A program made the translations under genes and the position numbers. DNA of 64,000 bases, taken from positions 1-64,000 of the forward strand of contig LWDJ01000006.1 in NCBI GenBank assembly GCA_002083435.1. The letters run 5' to 3'. Every line of letters begins with the position of its first letter. Positions within the stretch are counted from its first letter, which is position 1. Positions 43,704 through 52,927 of the stretch are shown one piece after another. Under the pieces are notes generated by a model. The model made no database searches, had not been told where the DNA came from, and worked only from the letters and a program-made list of their open reading frames with translations. The DNA is from Proteobacteria bacterium SG_bin6. Lineage in GTDB: Bacteria; Pseudomonadota; Alphaproteobacteria; Sphingomonadales; Sphingomonadaceae.

Positions 43704-46457
43704 ATGCCCCATCTCTATCTGGTCGACGGTTCCGGCTATATCTTCCGCGCCTATCACCGCCTGCCACCGCTGACGAACAAGCATGGCGAGCCGGTCGGCG
43801 CGGTCTATGGCTATACGACGATGTTGTGGAAGCTCGCCGATGAGCTCCACAAGGCGGAAGGGCCAACGCATATGGCGGTGGTGCTCGACAAGGGCAGCCA
43901 TTCGTTCCGCAACGATCTTTACGATGATTACAAGGCGCACCGCCCGCCGCCGCCCGAGGATCTCGTCCCGCAATTCCCGATGATCCGCGATGCGACCCGC
44001 GCCTTCTCGCTCCCCTGCATCGAGAAGGAGGGGCTGGAGGCCGACGACATCATCGCCAGCTACGCCAAGGCCGCGCTCGCCCAAGGCTGGTCGGTCACGA
44101 TCGTCTCGTCCGACAAGGATCTGATGCAGCTGATCGAGCCTGGGCTCGACCTGTACGACACGATGAACAACCGCCGCCTGAACGCGCCGGAGGTCGTCGA
44201 GAAGTTCGGCGTCGGGCCCGATAAGCTGGGCGATGTGCTCGCGCTGATGGGCGACAGTGTCGACAACGTGCCCGGCGTGCCCGGCGTTGGCCCCAAGACG
44301 GCGGCCAAGCTGATCCTGGAGCATGGCGACCTGGAAAGCGTGCTCGCCGCCGCGCCCGCGATGAAGCCGGGGAAGCTGCGCGACAATCTGATCGACCATG
44401 CCGAAATGGCGCGCCTCTCCCGCGTGCTGGTGACACTGAAGAGCGACGCCCCGCTCGCCGAGCCGCTCGACGCGCTCGAGCTTCAGGGCATTCCCGAGCC
44501 GCCGCTGCGCGCCTTCCTGGAGCATCACGGCTTCAAGTCGCTGCTGGCGAAACTGGGCGCGGTGGCCGATCCGCCGGTCGCTTCGCCCACCCCGGTCGCG
44601 GCCGAGGATGACCCGCCCTGCGACCATGACGGTTACGAAACCGTCGTCACCGAAGAAGCGCTCGATGCCTGGATCGCGGCGGCGCGGGCGCAAGGCTATG
44701 TCGCGGTCGATACCGAGACGACCGGCCTCAACGCCGCGCGCGCGGAGCTCGTGGGAGTGAGCCTCGCCCTCGCGCCTAACAAGGCGTGCTACATCCCGGT
44801 CGGCCACGGCGCGAAGGACATGTTCGCCGAGGAGTGGCCTCAGCTCGATCGCGACGTGGCGCTCGCCAAGCTGAAACCGCTGCTCGAGGACGAAAGCGTC
44901 CTCAAGATCGGGCATAATCTGAAATACGACATGGTCGTGCTCGGCCGCTGCGGGATCGACGTGGCGCCGCATGACGACACGATCCTGATGAGCTTCGCGC
45001 TCGGCGCAGGGCTCAACGGCCACGGCATGGACGAGCTGGCGACGACGCACCTCTCGCACCAGTGCATCGCTTACAAGGACGTGGTCGGCACCGGCAAAAG
45101 CCAGCGCGGCTTTGGCGAGATCGACTTGAAGAGCGCCACCCGCTACGCCGCAGAGGATGCGGACGTGACGCTCCGGCTCTGGCGCCGCTTCAAGCCGCGC
45201 TTGCCCGCCGAAGGCGCGACGCGGGTGTATGAGATGGTCGATCGCCCGCTTCCCCCGGTGATCGCGCGAATGGAGCGGCACGGCATCAAGGTCGACGCCA
45301 AGCGTTTGGCCGAGCTGTCGGCGGAATTTTCGGGCCAGATCGCGCGCCTCGAAACCGAGATCCACGCGGTCGCGGGCGGCCCCTTCACCATCGGCAGCCC
45401 CAAGCAACTGGGCGATGTGCTGTTCGAGCGGATGGGGCTGAAGGGCGGGCGCAAGGGCAAGTCCGGCGTCTATTCGACCGACGCGAGCGAACTCGAACGG
45501 ATCGCCGCCGCCAAGGGGACGGCGGGCGCCGAACTCGCCGCGAAGGTGCTCGACTGGCGCCAGCTGACCAAGCTCAAAAGCACCTATACCGACGCGCTCC
45601 AGGCCGAGATCAACCCGGCCACCGGGCGCGTGCATACGAGTTACGGGCTGACCGGCGCGCAGACCGGGCGCTTGTCGTCGAACGATCCCAACCTGCAGAA
45701 CATCCCGATCCGCACCGAGATCGGCCGCCAAATCCGCGACGCGTTCGTGGCCGAACCCGGCCATGTGCTGCTCGCCGCCGACTATTCGCAGATCGAGCTG
45801 CGCCTGGCGGCGCACATGGCCGACGTACCGGCGCTGCGCGAGGCGTTCGCGAACGGGACGGACATCCATTCGATGACCGCGCAGGAACTGTTCGGCGAGG
45901 TGAACCGCGACACGCGCGGGCGGGCGAAGACGATCAACTTCGCGATCCTCTATGGCATTTCGCGCTGGGGCCTGGCGGGGCGGCTCGACGTGACGCCGGA
46001 CGAGGCGCAGTCGATGATCGACCGCTATTTCGAGCGGTTCCCCGGCATCAACCGCTACATCGCCGAGACGATCAGCCGGGCCAAGGAAACCGGATATACC
46101 GAGACGCTGTTCGGCCGGAAGACGCATTTCCCCCGACTGCAATCGAAGAACCAGGCCGAGCGCCAGGGGTCCGAACGCGCCGCGATCAACGCGCCCATCC
46201 AGGGGACCAGCGCCGACATCATCAAGCGCGCGATGGTGCGCATGAGCCCCGCGCTGGCGGCCGAGGGGCTGCACGAGGTGAAGATGCTGCTCCAGGTGCA
46301 TGACGAACTGGTGTTCGAAGTGCCCGAAGCGCTGGTCGACGCCGCCAAGCCGGTGATCGAGCGGGTGATGGCGACCGCCGCCGAACCCGCGGTTACGCTG
46401 ACCGTACCGCTGGGCGTGGAGATCGGGGTTGGAGCCAGCTGGGGGGCAGCACACTGA
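43704..46457 (+). CDS. polA: DNA polymerase I
   Basis: A 917-residue family A polymerase for gap filling, repair and Okazaki primer removal. In order: 5'-3' exonuclease (LVDGSGYIFRAYH, VVLDKGSHSFR, VSSDKDLMQL), the 3'-5' exonuclease (AVDTETTGLN retaining both metal-binding acids, so proofreading is probably active), and the polymerase (ADYSQIELRLAAH, RAKTINFAILYG and VHDELVFEVP). The start at 43704 (MPHLYLVDGSG) is canonical. The stop overlaps a small downstream ORF. Confidence 0.96.
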   Translation: MPHLYLVDGSGYIFRAYHRLPPLTNKHGEPVGAVYGYTTMLWKLADELHKAEGPTHMAVVLDKGSHSFRNDLYDDYKAHRPPPPEDLVPQFPMIRDATRAFSLPCIEKEGLEADDIIASYAKAALAQGWSVTIVSSDKDLMQLIEPGLDLYDTMNNRRLNAPEVVEKFGVGPDKLGDVLALMGDSVDNVPGVPGVGPKTAAKLILEHGDLESVLAAAPAMKPGKLRDNLIDHAEMARLSRVLVTLKSDAPLAEPLDALELQGIPEPPLRAFLEHHGFKSLLAKLGAVADPPVASPTPVAAEDDPPCDHDGYETVVTEEALDAWIAAARAQGYVAVDTETTGLNAARAELVGVSLALAPNKACYIPVGHGAKDMFAEEWPQLDRDVALAKLKPLLEDESVLKIGHNLKYDMVVLGRCGIDVAPHDDTILMSFALGAGLNGHGMDELATTHLSHQCIAYKDVVGTGKSQRGFGEIDLKSATRYAAEDADVTLRLWRRFKPRLPAEGATRVYEMVDRPLPPVIARMERHGIKVDAKRLAELSAEFSGQIARLETEIHAVAGGPFTIGSPKQLGDVLFERMGLKGGRKGKSGVYSTDASELERIAAAKGTAGAELAAKVLDWRQLTKLKSTYTDALQAEINPATGRVHTSYGLTGAQTGRLSSNDPNLQNIPIRTEIGRQIRDAFVAEPGHVLLAADYSQIELRLAAHMADVPALREAFANGTDIHSMTAQELFGEVNRDTRGRAKTINFAILYGISRWGLAGRLDVTPDEAQSMIDRYFERFPGINRYIAETISRAKETGYTETLFGRKTHFPRLQSKNQAERQGSERAAINAPIQGTSADIIKRAMVRMSPALAAEGLHEVKMLLQVHDELVFEVPEALVDAAKPVIERVMATAAEPAVTLTVPLGVEIGVGASWGAAH

Positions 46458-46705
46458 TGAGCCAATATCGGGAGCGCTTGCAATTGTGGGTGCGGGAAGC
46501 CCTTGGAACTCTCGGTGGGAAGGGGACCGTCGTAGAGGTCTCCCGCCAAATCTGGCTGGAGCACGAACAAGATCTTCGCGGTGAGGGTAATCGATTCTTT
46601 ACTTGGCAATATGACGTGCGCTGGGCTGCCGACGCGCTCCGCAAGCAAGGCAAACTTGGCCTGCAGCGCAGCGGAACGAAAAGCCTGTGGGTGCTGAAGC
46701 CTTGA
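46457..46705 (+). CDS. Small winged-helix-like protein coupled to polA
   Basis: An 82-residue protein whose ATG overlaps the polA stop by one base (TGATG). The composition of GTVVEVSRQIWLEHEQDL, FFTWQYDVRWAADALRKQGKL and SLWVL looks like a compact winged helix of the kind found at the N-terminus of restriction-like (Mrr) proteins. No family assigned. Codon use here is less GC-biased than neighbours, with more A and T at third positions. Confidence 0.65.
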   Translation: MSQYRERLQLWVREALGTLGGKGTVVEVSRQIWLEHEQDLRGEGNRFFTWQYDVRWAADALRKQGKLGLQRSGTKSLWVLKP

Positions 46706-46730
46706 GGCGACAGTTAGCTAAGGGCCGGCT

Positions 46731-48224
46731 TTGAGCGTGGCGTCCTCATCCCCAACCGACGATATCGCCACGCTCGCTAAGGGCGGGCGGACCAATGTGC
46801 TCGGCTTCATCCTGCGCTTGCTCGCGCGCGTGCCATTCCTGTTCGTGGCGGGGCGGCTTTATGGCGCGGAGACCGTCGGGCGGTTCGCGCTCGCGGTGGT
46901 GGTGGTGGAACTCGCCGCGCTGCTCGCGACGCTCGGCATGAAGCGTGGCCTCGCCCAGGCGCTGAGCGAGGCCGAGCGGCCCCACGCGCATGTCGCCTGG
47001 GATGCACTGGTGGTGGCGCTGCTCGCCTCGGTCGCGGCCAGCGCCTTGCTCTTCGCTTTCCCGCACATCATGTACCCCAGCGAGCCGCCGCACGGCCTCG
47101 CGCGCTTCCTGCCCGGCATCGTGTTCGCCATCGCCTGGTCGGACGTGAGCCTCGCCGCGCTCGCCTATCGCCGCGACCTGCGCGCGACGGTGACGGCGCG
47201 CGCCATCATCGAGCCCTGGACGATTTCGATCGCGGCGGTGGTGCTGTGGCCGATCGCCCGGCATGACGGGCTGGAGCTGAGCTATATGCTCTCGATGCTC
47301 GCGGCGGTGGTCGCCTCGATGGTGCCGTTCGTGCGCAGCTATGGCCTGCCGCGCGGCTGGACGCCCCGGCTGGCGACGATCACCGCGCTCGCCTGGCGCA
47401 ACGTACCGCTTGCCGGGGCGGACGCGATCGAATGGGCGACGCGCAATGTCGATCGCTTCATCCTGGGCCAGCTGTTCGCGCCCTCGATCGTTGGCGTCTA
47501 TTACGTCGCGCAGCAGATCGCCTCGCTCCCAGGCCGGCTGAAGACCAGTTTCGACCCGATCCTGGGCCCGGTGATCACTCAGAGCCTCGCCGCCGGAGAC
47601 AAGGCCGCCGTCGCGAGCCAGGTGCGGCAAGTGGGGTTCTGGATCATGGCGGCGCAGGGGTGTCTCGCGTTGATGGGCTGCATTCCGGGCGAGGCGGTGA
47701 TGGGGACGGTCGGCCCGCAATTCGTCTCAGGCACCGCCGCGCTGGCCTTCCTGCTGATCGCCGAAGTGCTCGCGGCGACCGCATCGGTAAGTGAATCGGC
47801 GCTGGTCTATGTCGCGCGGCACCGCAATCTGCTGATCTCGGCGACGATGCTGGGGGTGCAGATCGGCCTGAGCTTCATCCTGATCTACGCGATGCGCGCG
47901 CTCGATTATCCGCCCAAGTTCCAGGCGGCGGGACCGGCACTCGCGCTGATGCTGTCGCTCGCGCTGACCTCGTTCGTGAAGTCGCACCTGCTCGCCCGGT
48001 TGCTAGGCGCGCGCGTGTCGGGGTGGCGCTGGCAACTGGCGGGAGCGGCACTGGTCGCGATCGCGGTGGGCAGGCTCTTCACCTCGCTCCCCCACCGCTT
48101 CGAATGGGCCGAACTGGTCTTCGGGCTGCCGGCGATCGCCGCGAGCTATTTGCTGGTGATCTGGCGCTTCGCCTTCGGTCCGGCGGACCGGGCGCTGTTC
48201 AAGCGGATGCCGCGCGCGCGCTGA
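46731..48224 (+). CDS. Polysaccharide/lipid-linked-oligosaccharide flippase-like protein
   Basis: A 497-residue membrane protein with 12-14 hydrophobic segments of the MATE/Wzx superfamily (Polysacc_synt type), with AIEWATRNVDRFILGQLFAPSIVGVYYVAQQI typical of O-antigen/exopolysaccharide flippases. TTG at 46731 is the preferred start (AAGGG six bases before), GTG at 46737 an alternative. There are no glycosyltransferase neighbours, so the export substrate is unknown. The IS remnant abuts its 3' end. Confidence 0.82.
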   Translation: MSVASSSPTDDIATLAKGGRTNVLGFILRLLARVPFLFVAGRLYGAETVGRFALAVVVVELAALLATLGMKRGLAQALSEAERPHAHVAWDALVVALLASVAASALLFAFPHIMYPSEPPHGLARFLPGIVFAIAWSDVSLAALAYRRDLRATVTARAIIEPWTISIAAVVLWPIARHDGLELSYMLSMLAAVVASMVPFVRSYGLPRGWTPRLATITALAWRNVPLAGADAIEWATRNVDRFILGQLFAPSIVGVYYVAQQIASLPGRLKTSFDPILGPVITQSLAAGDKAAVASQVRQVGFWIMAAQGCLALMGCIPGEAVMGTVGPQFVSGTAALAFLLIAEVLAATASVSESALVYVARHRNLLISATMLGVQIGLSFILIYAMRALDYPPKFQAAGPALALMLSLALTSFVKSHLLARLLGARVSGWRWQLAGAALVAIAVGRLFTSLPHRFEWAELVFGLPAIAASYLLVIWRFAFGPADRALFKRMPRAR

Positions 48225-48726
48225 TGTTTGGTCCCGGCAGTTGATGGTGCGGGTCCAACGTGAAGCGATTTAGCTCAGAAGTCCGGCATTTGCAGATGTA
48301 TTTGTAGGATGTGAGGCCGCGCAGGGTCTTGAGGCGACGGCCGTAGTTATAGGCGTTGATGAAGTCGTGGAGGTGCGCGGTCAGTTGGGCATGTCCGTCG
48401 TAAGGGTAGCGTTCGGCCGTTGCCTCCTTGATGGTTCGGCTCATTCGCTCGACTTGCCCGTTTGTCCACGGGCGCTTGATCTTGGTGAGCCGACGCGCGA
48501 TCCCGTCGCGCCGCAGCAGGATGTGCAGTCGCCGATCGCCGAACCGGCGCCGCTCCGCCGCCGGCTCGCGCAGCCGACCCGGCAGATCCGCAACGTCCGG
48601 GCGGCACGAGCCGTAGCGCATGCTCTTGCGGTCCGCGCCGCTCACCGCGCGGGCACGCCGCCCGCTTATGCCGAACCCAGCCTGCAACCGCGCGACCGTC
48701 TCCCGCTTGGCGGCCGCGCTCACCAC
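48199..48726 (-). pseudogene. Chimeric transposase fragment (IS3 OrfB start fused to IS481-like end)
   Basis: One frame of 175 codons. Residues 1-76 (RETVARLQAGFGISGRRARAV, ADRKSMRYGSCRPD and RRFGDRRLHILLRRDGIA) match the N-terminus of IS3-family OrfB. Residues 78-168 (RLTKIKRPWTNGQVERMSRT, FINAYNYGRRLKTLRGLT and HHQLPGPN) match the C-terminus of IS481-type transposases. The DDE catalytic core of either is missing; only the terminal Glu region remains. The last residues run into the antisense of the flippase end. Confidence 0.72.
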
Positions 48727-49030
48727 TTTTTTGCGAGCAGGTTGTTGGCTTCGCCGCCCTTAGGGTCAGACCCGCGTTGTCCAGTATCGCATCCGTCAGC
48801 AGCCGCTTGAGCTTGACGTTCTCATCATCGAGCGCCTTCAGCCATTTGGCGTCCGACACCTTCAGCCCGCCATATTTGACCTTCCACGCATAATGGGTCG
48901 CGCTCGACATCCCGTGGTTGCGGCATAGCTCCGTCATCACCGTGCCCGCCTCGGCCTCCTTCAAAATGCCGATGGTCTGCTCTTGCGAAAACAGCTTCCG
49001 CTTCACTCGTCCGTCCTTCCCAAGGGCCGG
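48233..49030 (-). mobile_element. Degenerate insertion sequence (IS3, with IS481-like fragment)
   Basis: Covers the OrfA and chimeric OrfB remnants and the short leader upstream of OrfA. I could not identify terminal inverted repeats or a target duplication with certainty. The left boundary falls at the point where the IS481-like frame meets the flippase stop region. Confidence 0.6.
48720..49006 (-). pseudogene. IS3-family OrfA with frameshift
   Basis: MKRKLFSQEQTIGILKEAEAG begins a helix-turn-helix/leucine-zipper OrfA. After about residue 78 (LLTDAILDNAGL) the frame is shifted, and the expected end (ANNLLAKKW, stop at 48720-48722) is found in the neighbouring frame. The original OrfB would follow. 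Inactive. Confidence 0.75.
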
Positions 49031-49110
49031 ACTCTAGCTCCTCCTGGAAGAAAAAACGGGGGTGACGTCACCAAATCGGTCACGTTTCAGCGGAGAATGT
49101 CATCCTGACC

Positions 49111-50169
49111 CTAACCCACCAGCCACAGCGCCGCGCCGGTCGCGAGCGCCAGCGCCACCAAGGTCGTGCTCGCGATCACGTAGAGCGGCCGCGCGCCGCC
49201 TTCGAGCAGCTGGCGCATCGGGGAGCGGATCGCGGTCGCGGTCACCGCCGTCGCCAGCATCGCCCCCGCCAGTCCTTCCGCGCCGATCGTCACCATGCGC
49301 GGCAGCGGCACCAGCGAGTTGACGCCCGCCAGCACGAAAAAGCCGATCACGAACCATGGCACCCCGGCCCTGGGACCACTGCCCTCGCCCTTGAAGAACA
49401 GCGCGATCACCCCGAGCACGGGCGCGAGCAAGGCGACCCGGGTGAGCTTGACGATCGCGGCATTCTGCCCGGCGCCGGGTGAGTAGGCATAGCCCGCGCC
49501 CAGGGTCTGCGCGACATCGTGGATCGACGCGCCGAGCATATAGCCCGCCTTCACATCGCTCAGCATCATCAGCTGCGCGAGGCTGGGATAAAGCACCAGC
49601 GCGAGCGCGCTCATCGCCGAGATGCCGACCAGCACCAGCGTCAGCTGCCCCTGGTTGATCCGCCGCTCGCCCAAGGTCGTCGCGATCGCAAGCGCCGCCG
49701 ACGCGCCACAAATCGCGACCGCGCCCCCCGCGAGCACCCCGAACGCGCTCGAAAATCCGAAGCGCCGCGCGGCGATCACCCCGCTGCCGATCACCGCCGC
49801 CACCGTCACCACCACGCACAGCAAGGCGGTGGGGCCGAGCGCGACGATCTGCGCGAAGGTGACGCGCACGCCGATCAACACGATCCCCCAGCGTAGCAGC
49901 GCGCGCGAGGCGAAGCCGAGCCCCGCGTGCAGCCGCGCGTCCGCCGACAGGAAATTGAGCGCGAGCCCGATCAGCAGCGCCATCAGCGTCAGCGGCGCGT
50001 GATAATGATCGGCGATGAACCCCGCCGCCGCCGTCCCCGCCCCGGCGACGACCAGGCCGGGCACATAATCGCGCCAACTGGCGCGCGGCGTCGGCTCGAT
50101 ATCGCCGAACAGGTCCGCCGCCATCGGCAAGCGGCGCTTGTCGCCCTCCCCAGGCGGATTTGCTTGCAT
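49111..50169 (-). CDS. YeiH-family putative sulfate/sulfite exporter
   Basis: A 352-residue membrane protein with about ten hydrophobic segments, conserved GGAVAICGASAALAIATTL and the SIHDVAQTLGAG segment of the YeiH/PSE (putative sulfate exporter) family. The start at 50169 (MQANPPGEGDKRR) is used; the open frame above it reads through the hairpin cluster at 50200-50320. Substrate unproven. Confidence 0.86.
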   Translation of the reverse strand: MQANPPGEGDKRRLPMAADLFGDIEPTPRASWRDYVPGLVVAGAGTAAAGFIADHYHAPLTLMALLIGLALNFLSADARLHAGLGFASRALLRWGIVLIGVRVTFAQIVALGPTALLCVVVTVAAVIGSGVIAARRFGFSSAFGVLAGGAVAICGASAALAIATTLGERRINQGQLTLVLVGISAMSALALVLYPSLAQLMMLSDVKAGYMLGASIHDVAQTLGAGYAYSPGAGQNAAIVKLTRVALLAPVLGVIALFFKGEGSGPRAGVPWFVIGFFVLAGVNSLVPLPRMVTIGAEGLAGAMLATAVTATAIRSPMRQLLEGGARPLYVIASTTLVALALATGAALWLVG

Positions 50170-50199
50170 CGTCGCTCCTGCCAGTCGAGCATCGTGAGT

Positions 50200-50320
50200 G
50201 ATCCACTTGCGTGGATCCGGTACCGGCCCGCTCCCCCTCCCGGCCACCCAGATGATACTGCCGTTGGGTGGTCGGGAGGGGGAGCGGGCCGGTACCGCGC
50301 GGTTCAACTTGTTGAACCGC
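50200..50320. repeat. Three hairpins including a 33-base-pair near-perfect stem
   Basis: GATCCAC-TTGC-GTGGATC (50200-50217), then 33-base arms at 50218-50250 and 50265-50297 with one mismatch and a 14-base loop, then GCGGTTCAAC-TT-GTTGAACCGC (50299-50320). It fills most of the gap between the divergent YeiH and MFS genes, so it sits in both leaders. Confidence 0.85.
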
Positions 50321-50375
50321 ACCCTAGCCAAGCCAAGCGCAAGCTGACAACGTTGGCGGAAAAAACGGGGAGAGG

Positions 50376-51614
50376 GTGTTGAGCGAAGCTGCGGGGCGTG
50401 CGCGTTGGCTGATCGTGGCGATGGTGTTCGCCGCCGTCACGCTCAATTATGTCGATCGCCAGATATTGGCGCTGCTCAAGCCGACGCTGGAGAAGGCGTT
50501 CGACTGGTCCGAGCGGGACTATGCGAACATGGGCAGCGCCTTCCAGTTCGCGACCGCCTTCGCGTTCCTCGGCACCGGCTGGTTCATTGATCGCGTCGGC
50601 CTGCGCTGGGGGTTCGCGCTCGGGGTCGCGGTGTGGAGTCTGGCCGGCATGGCGCACGCGCTCGCGACCGGAGTGGTGGGGTTCATCACCGCGCGCGCGG
50701 TGCTGGGGATCGCCGAATCGGTCGGCACGCCGGCCGCGGTGAAGACCGCCGCGACCTATTTCGATCAGCGCGAGCGGCAATTGGCGCTCGGCATCGGCAA
50801 CACCGCGCCCAATTTCGGCGCGATTGTCACCCCGGCGCTGATCCCGCCGCTCGCGGTGGCGTTTGGCTGGCAGGCGGCGTTCCTGCTCGCGGGCGGGCTG
50901 GGGCTGCTATGGGTGGCGCTGTGGTTCACGATCCGCGTCCGCCCGGTCGCACAGGATGCGGTCGCACCCGCGCCGGTGCGCTGGATCGAGGTCGCCCGCT
51001 CGCGCACCACGCTCGCGATCGCGGTGGCCAAGGTGCTGTCGGATCAGGTGTGGTTCTTCATGCTGCTGTGGCTGCCCGATCTGTTCCACCGGCTGTTCGC
51101 GATGAAGCAGGGGCAATTGGGGCTGCCGCTAGTGCTCGTCTACACGATGGCGGCGGCGGGGGCACTCACCGGCGGGGCACTGCCGGCGCGGCTGCTGGCG
51201 CGCGGATGGACCACCAACCGCGCGCGCAAGACGGCGATGCTGCTCTACGCGCTGCTGGTGCTGCCGATCGCGTTCGTCCAGTCGATCACCGATCCCTGGG
51301 CGGCGGCGCTGGTGCTGGGGCTGGGGCTGTTCGCGCATCAGGGTTTTTCGACCAATGTGTTCGGCGTCACCACCGATATCGTCCCCGCGCGCGCGGTGGG
51401 GACGACGATCGGGATCGCGGCGTTCTGCGGCAATCTCGGCTCGATCGGGATGATCCAGTTCCAGGCGCGCGCGATCGAATGGGGCTGGGGCTATGCGCCC
51501 GCGCTCGCGATCTGCGCGTCGAGCTATCTGATCGCGCTGACGCTGCTCCACCTGCTGATCCCCCGGATCGAGCCGGTCGAGAGCGGTGGCGCGCCCATGG
51601 TGATGGCGCACTGA
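50376..51614 (+). CDS. MFS transporter, anion:cation symporter (hexuronate-type)
   Basis: A 412-residue, 12-segment transporter: LNYVDRQILALLKPTLEKAF in the first helix and loop and GLRWGFALGVAVWSL in the second, a pattern of the ACS family (ExuT, GudP, TarB). Such proteins import hexuronates or other carboxylate sugars. It may supply uronates to the same KduI-KdgK-type pathway, but it is 38 kb away. GTG start at 50376. Confidence 0.84.
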   Translation: MLSEAAGRARWLIVAMVFAAVTLNYVDRQILALLKPTLEKAFDWSERDYANMGSAFQFATAFAFLGTGWFIDRVGLRWGFALGVAVWSLAGMAHALATGVVGFITARAVLGIAESVGTPAAVKTAATYFDQRERQLALGIGNTAPNFGAIVTPALIPPLAVAFGWQAAFLLAGGLGLLWVALWFTIRVRPVAQDAVAPAPVRWIEVARSRTTLAIAVAKVLSDQVWFFMLLWLPDLFHRLFAMKQGQLGLPLVLVYTMAAAGALTGGALPARLLARGWTTNRARKTAMLLYALLVLPIAFVQSITDPWAAALVLGLGLFAHQGFSTNVFGVTTDIVPARAVGTTIGIAAFCGNLGSIGMIQFQARAIEWGWGYAPALAICASSYLIALTLLHLLIPRIEPVESGGAPMVMAH

Positions 51615-51757
51615 GCGCGACGAACAATATAGCGCTTGACTTGTTCGCCGCGAGTTTCCGGCACGCGATCGACTCACCGCAGAAAAACGGTCTTTCGTCG
51701 CAGCCGCGGAATCCTATCTATGGTCGCGTAAGGCGCCCTCCCGCATGATGGCGCGAC

Positions 51758-52927
51758 ATGGAACGCATCGTGTTGAAACGGCAGGAGATTGACGCGCGCA
51801 ATCACCGCGCGCTGCTCGGCACCGCGGTGGCGGCGATCGTGCTGGCGGGTTGCCAGACGACCGAGGCCGCGCGGCTGATCCCCGCCGTCGGCGTGGCGAG
51901 CGCGCCGACTCTGGCGACGGTTACTCCAGTGCCGCCCGCGCCCCGGCTGGTGCCGCCGCCCGCTGGCTTGCAGAATTCGGTGCAGCTGCTCGTCCGCCAG
52001 TTCCAAGGCAAGGTCGGCGCCGCGGTGGCGAGCGTCGATCAGGGCTGGCTGCTCTCGGCCAATGGCGATGTCCGCCTGCCGCAGCAGAGCGTTTCGAAGC
52101 TGTGGGTGGCGATGACGGTGCTCGACGGGATCGACGCCGGCCGCTTCACGCTCGACACGCCGATGAAGGTGACGCGCGAGGACCTGACGCTGTTTCACCA
52201 GCCGATCGCGGCGATGGTAAAGCCCGGCCAGGGCTTCGATACCACGGTCGGCGATCTGCTCCAGCGCGCGCTGACGCAGAGCGACAACACCGCCAACGAC
52301 CGGCTGCTGCGCTTCGTCGGCGGCCCCGAGGCGGTGCGCGGCTTCATCGCGCGCAAGGCGCTCGGCAATATCCGCTTCGGCCCCGGTGAGCGGCTGCTCC
52401 AGGCGCAGACCGCCGGGCTGCAATGGCGGCCCGATTTCGCCTTTAACAACGGCTTCATCCGCGCCCGCGCCGCACTGCCGCTGGAGGCGCGCAGCGCCGC
52501 GCTTGATGCCTATGTCGCCGATCCGCCCGATGGCGCCGCCCCGGCCGCGATCGCGACCGCGCTCTCCCGGCTGAAACAGGGCGAGCTGCTGCGCCCCTTC
52601 ACCACCGGCTATCTGATCGCGACGATGGAATCTTCCAAGACCGGGCGGATGCGACTGCGCGGCGCGGTGCCGCTGGGCTGGAGCTTTGGCCACAAGACCG
52701 GCACCGGCCAGGATCTGCTCTCGCGCACCGCTGGCTATAACGATGTCGGCATCCTGACGGCGCCCGATGGCCGCAGCTATACGCTCGCGGTGATGATCGG
52801 CGACACCCGCCGCCCGATCGCCGAGCGCCAGGCGTTGATGCAGCAGGTGGTGGCGAGCATCATCGCCTATCACGGCCCCGGCAACATGGCGGCGGTGAGC
52901 AGCCCGGGAAGCTCGGCCACGCCCTGA
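51758..52927 (+). CDS. Class A beta-lactamase-like serine hydrolase, lipoprotein
   Basis: A 389-residue protein with a lipobox LAGC near residue 32, so an outer- or inner-membrane-anchored enzyme is likely, then a Pro-rich linker. Catalytic Ser111 and Lys114 (SVSK), SDN at 175-177 and KTG at about 313 follow the class A order. Glu211 sits 36 residues after the SDN Ser, matching Glu166. The 170-equivalent is Gln215, not Asn (ERLLQ). About 34 extra residues lie between the omega loop and KTG. Beta-lactam hydrolysis is plausible but not shown. Confidence 0.85.
   Translation: MERIVLKRQEIDARNHRALLGTAVAAIVLAGCQTTEAARLIPAVGVASAPTLATVTPVPPAPRLVPPPAGLQNSVQLLVRQFQGKVGAAVASVDQGWLLSANGDVRLPQQSVSKLWVAMTVLDGIDAGRFTLDTPMKVTREDLTLFHQPIAAMVKPGQGFDTTVGDLLQRALTQSDNTANDRLLRFVGGPEAVRGFIARKALGNIRFGPGERLLQAQTAGLQWRPDFAFNNGFIRARAALPLEARSAALDAYVADPPDGAAPAAIATALSRLKQGELLRPFTTGYLIATMESSKTGRMRLRGAVPLGWSFGHKTGTGQDLLSRTAGYNDVGILTAPDGRSYTLAVMIGDTRRPIAERQALMQQVVASIIAYHGPGNMAAVSSPGSSATP

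Noticed and set aside
49031..49110. Second insertion-sequence end after the IS3 remnant
   Set aside because: GGTCA and TGACC occur at 49077 and 49103, but they are too short to call a terminal repeat.
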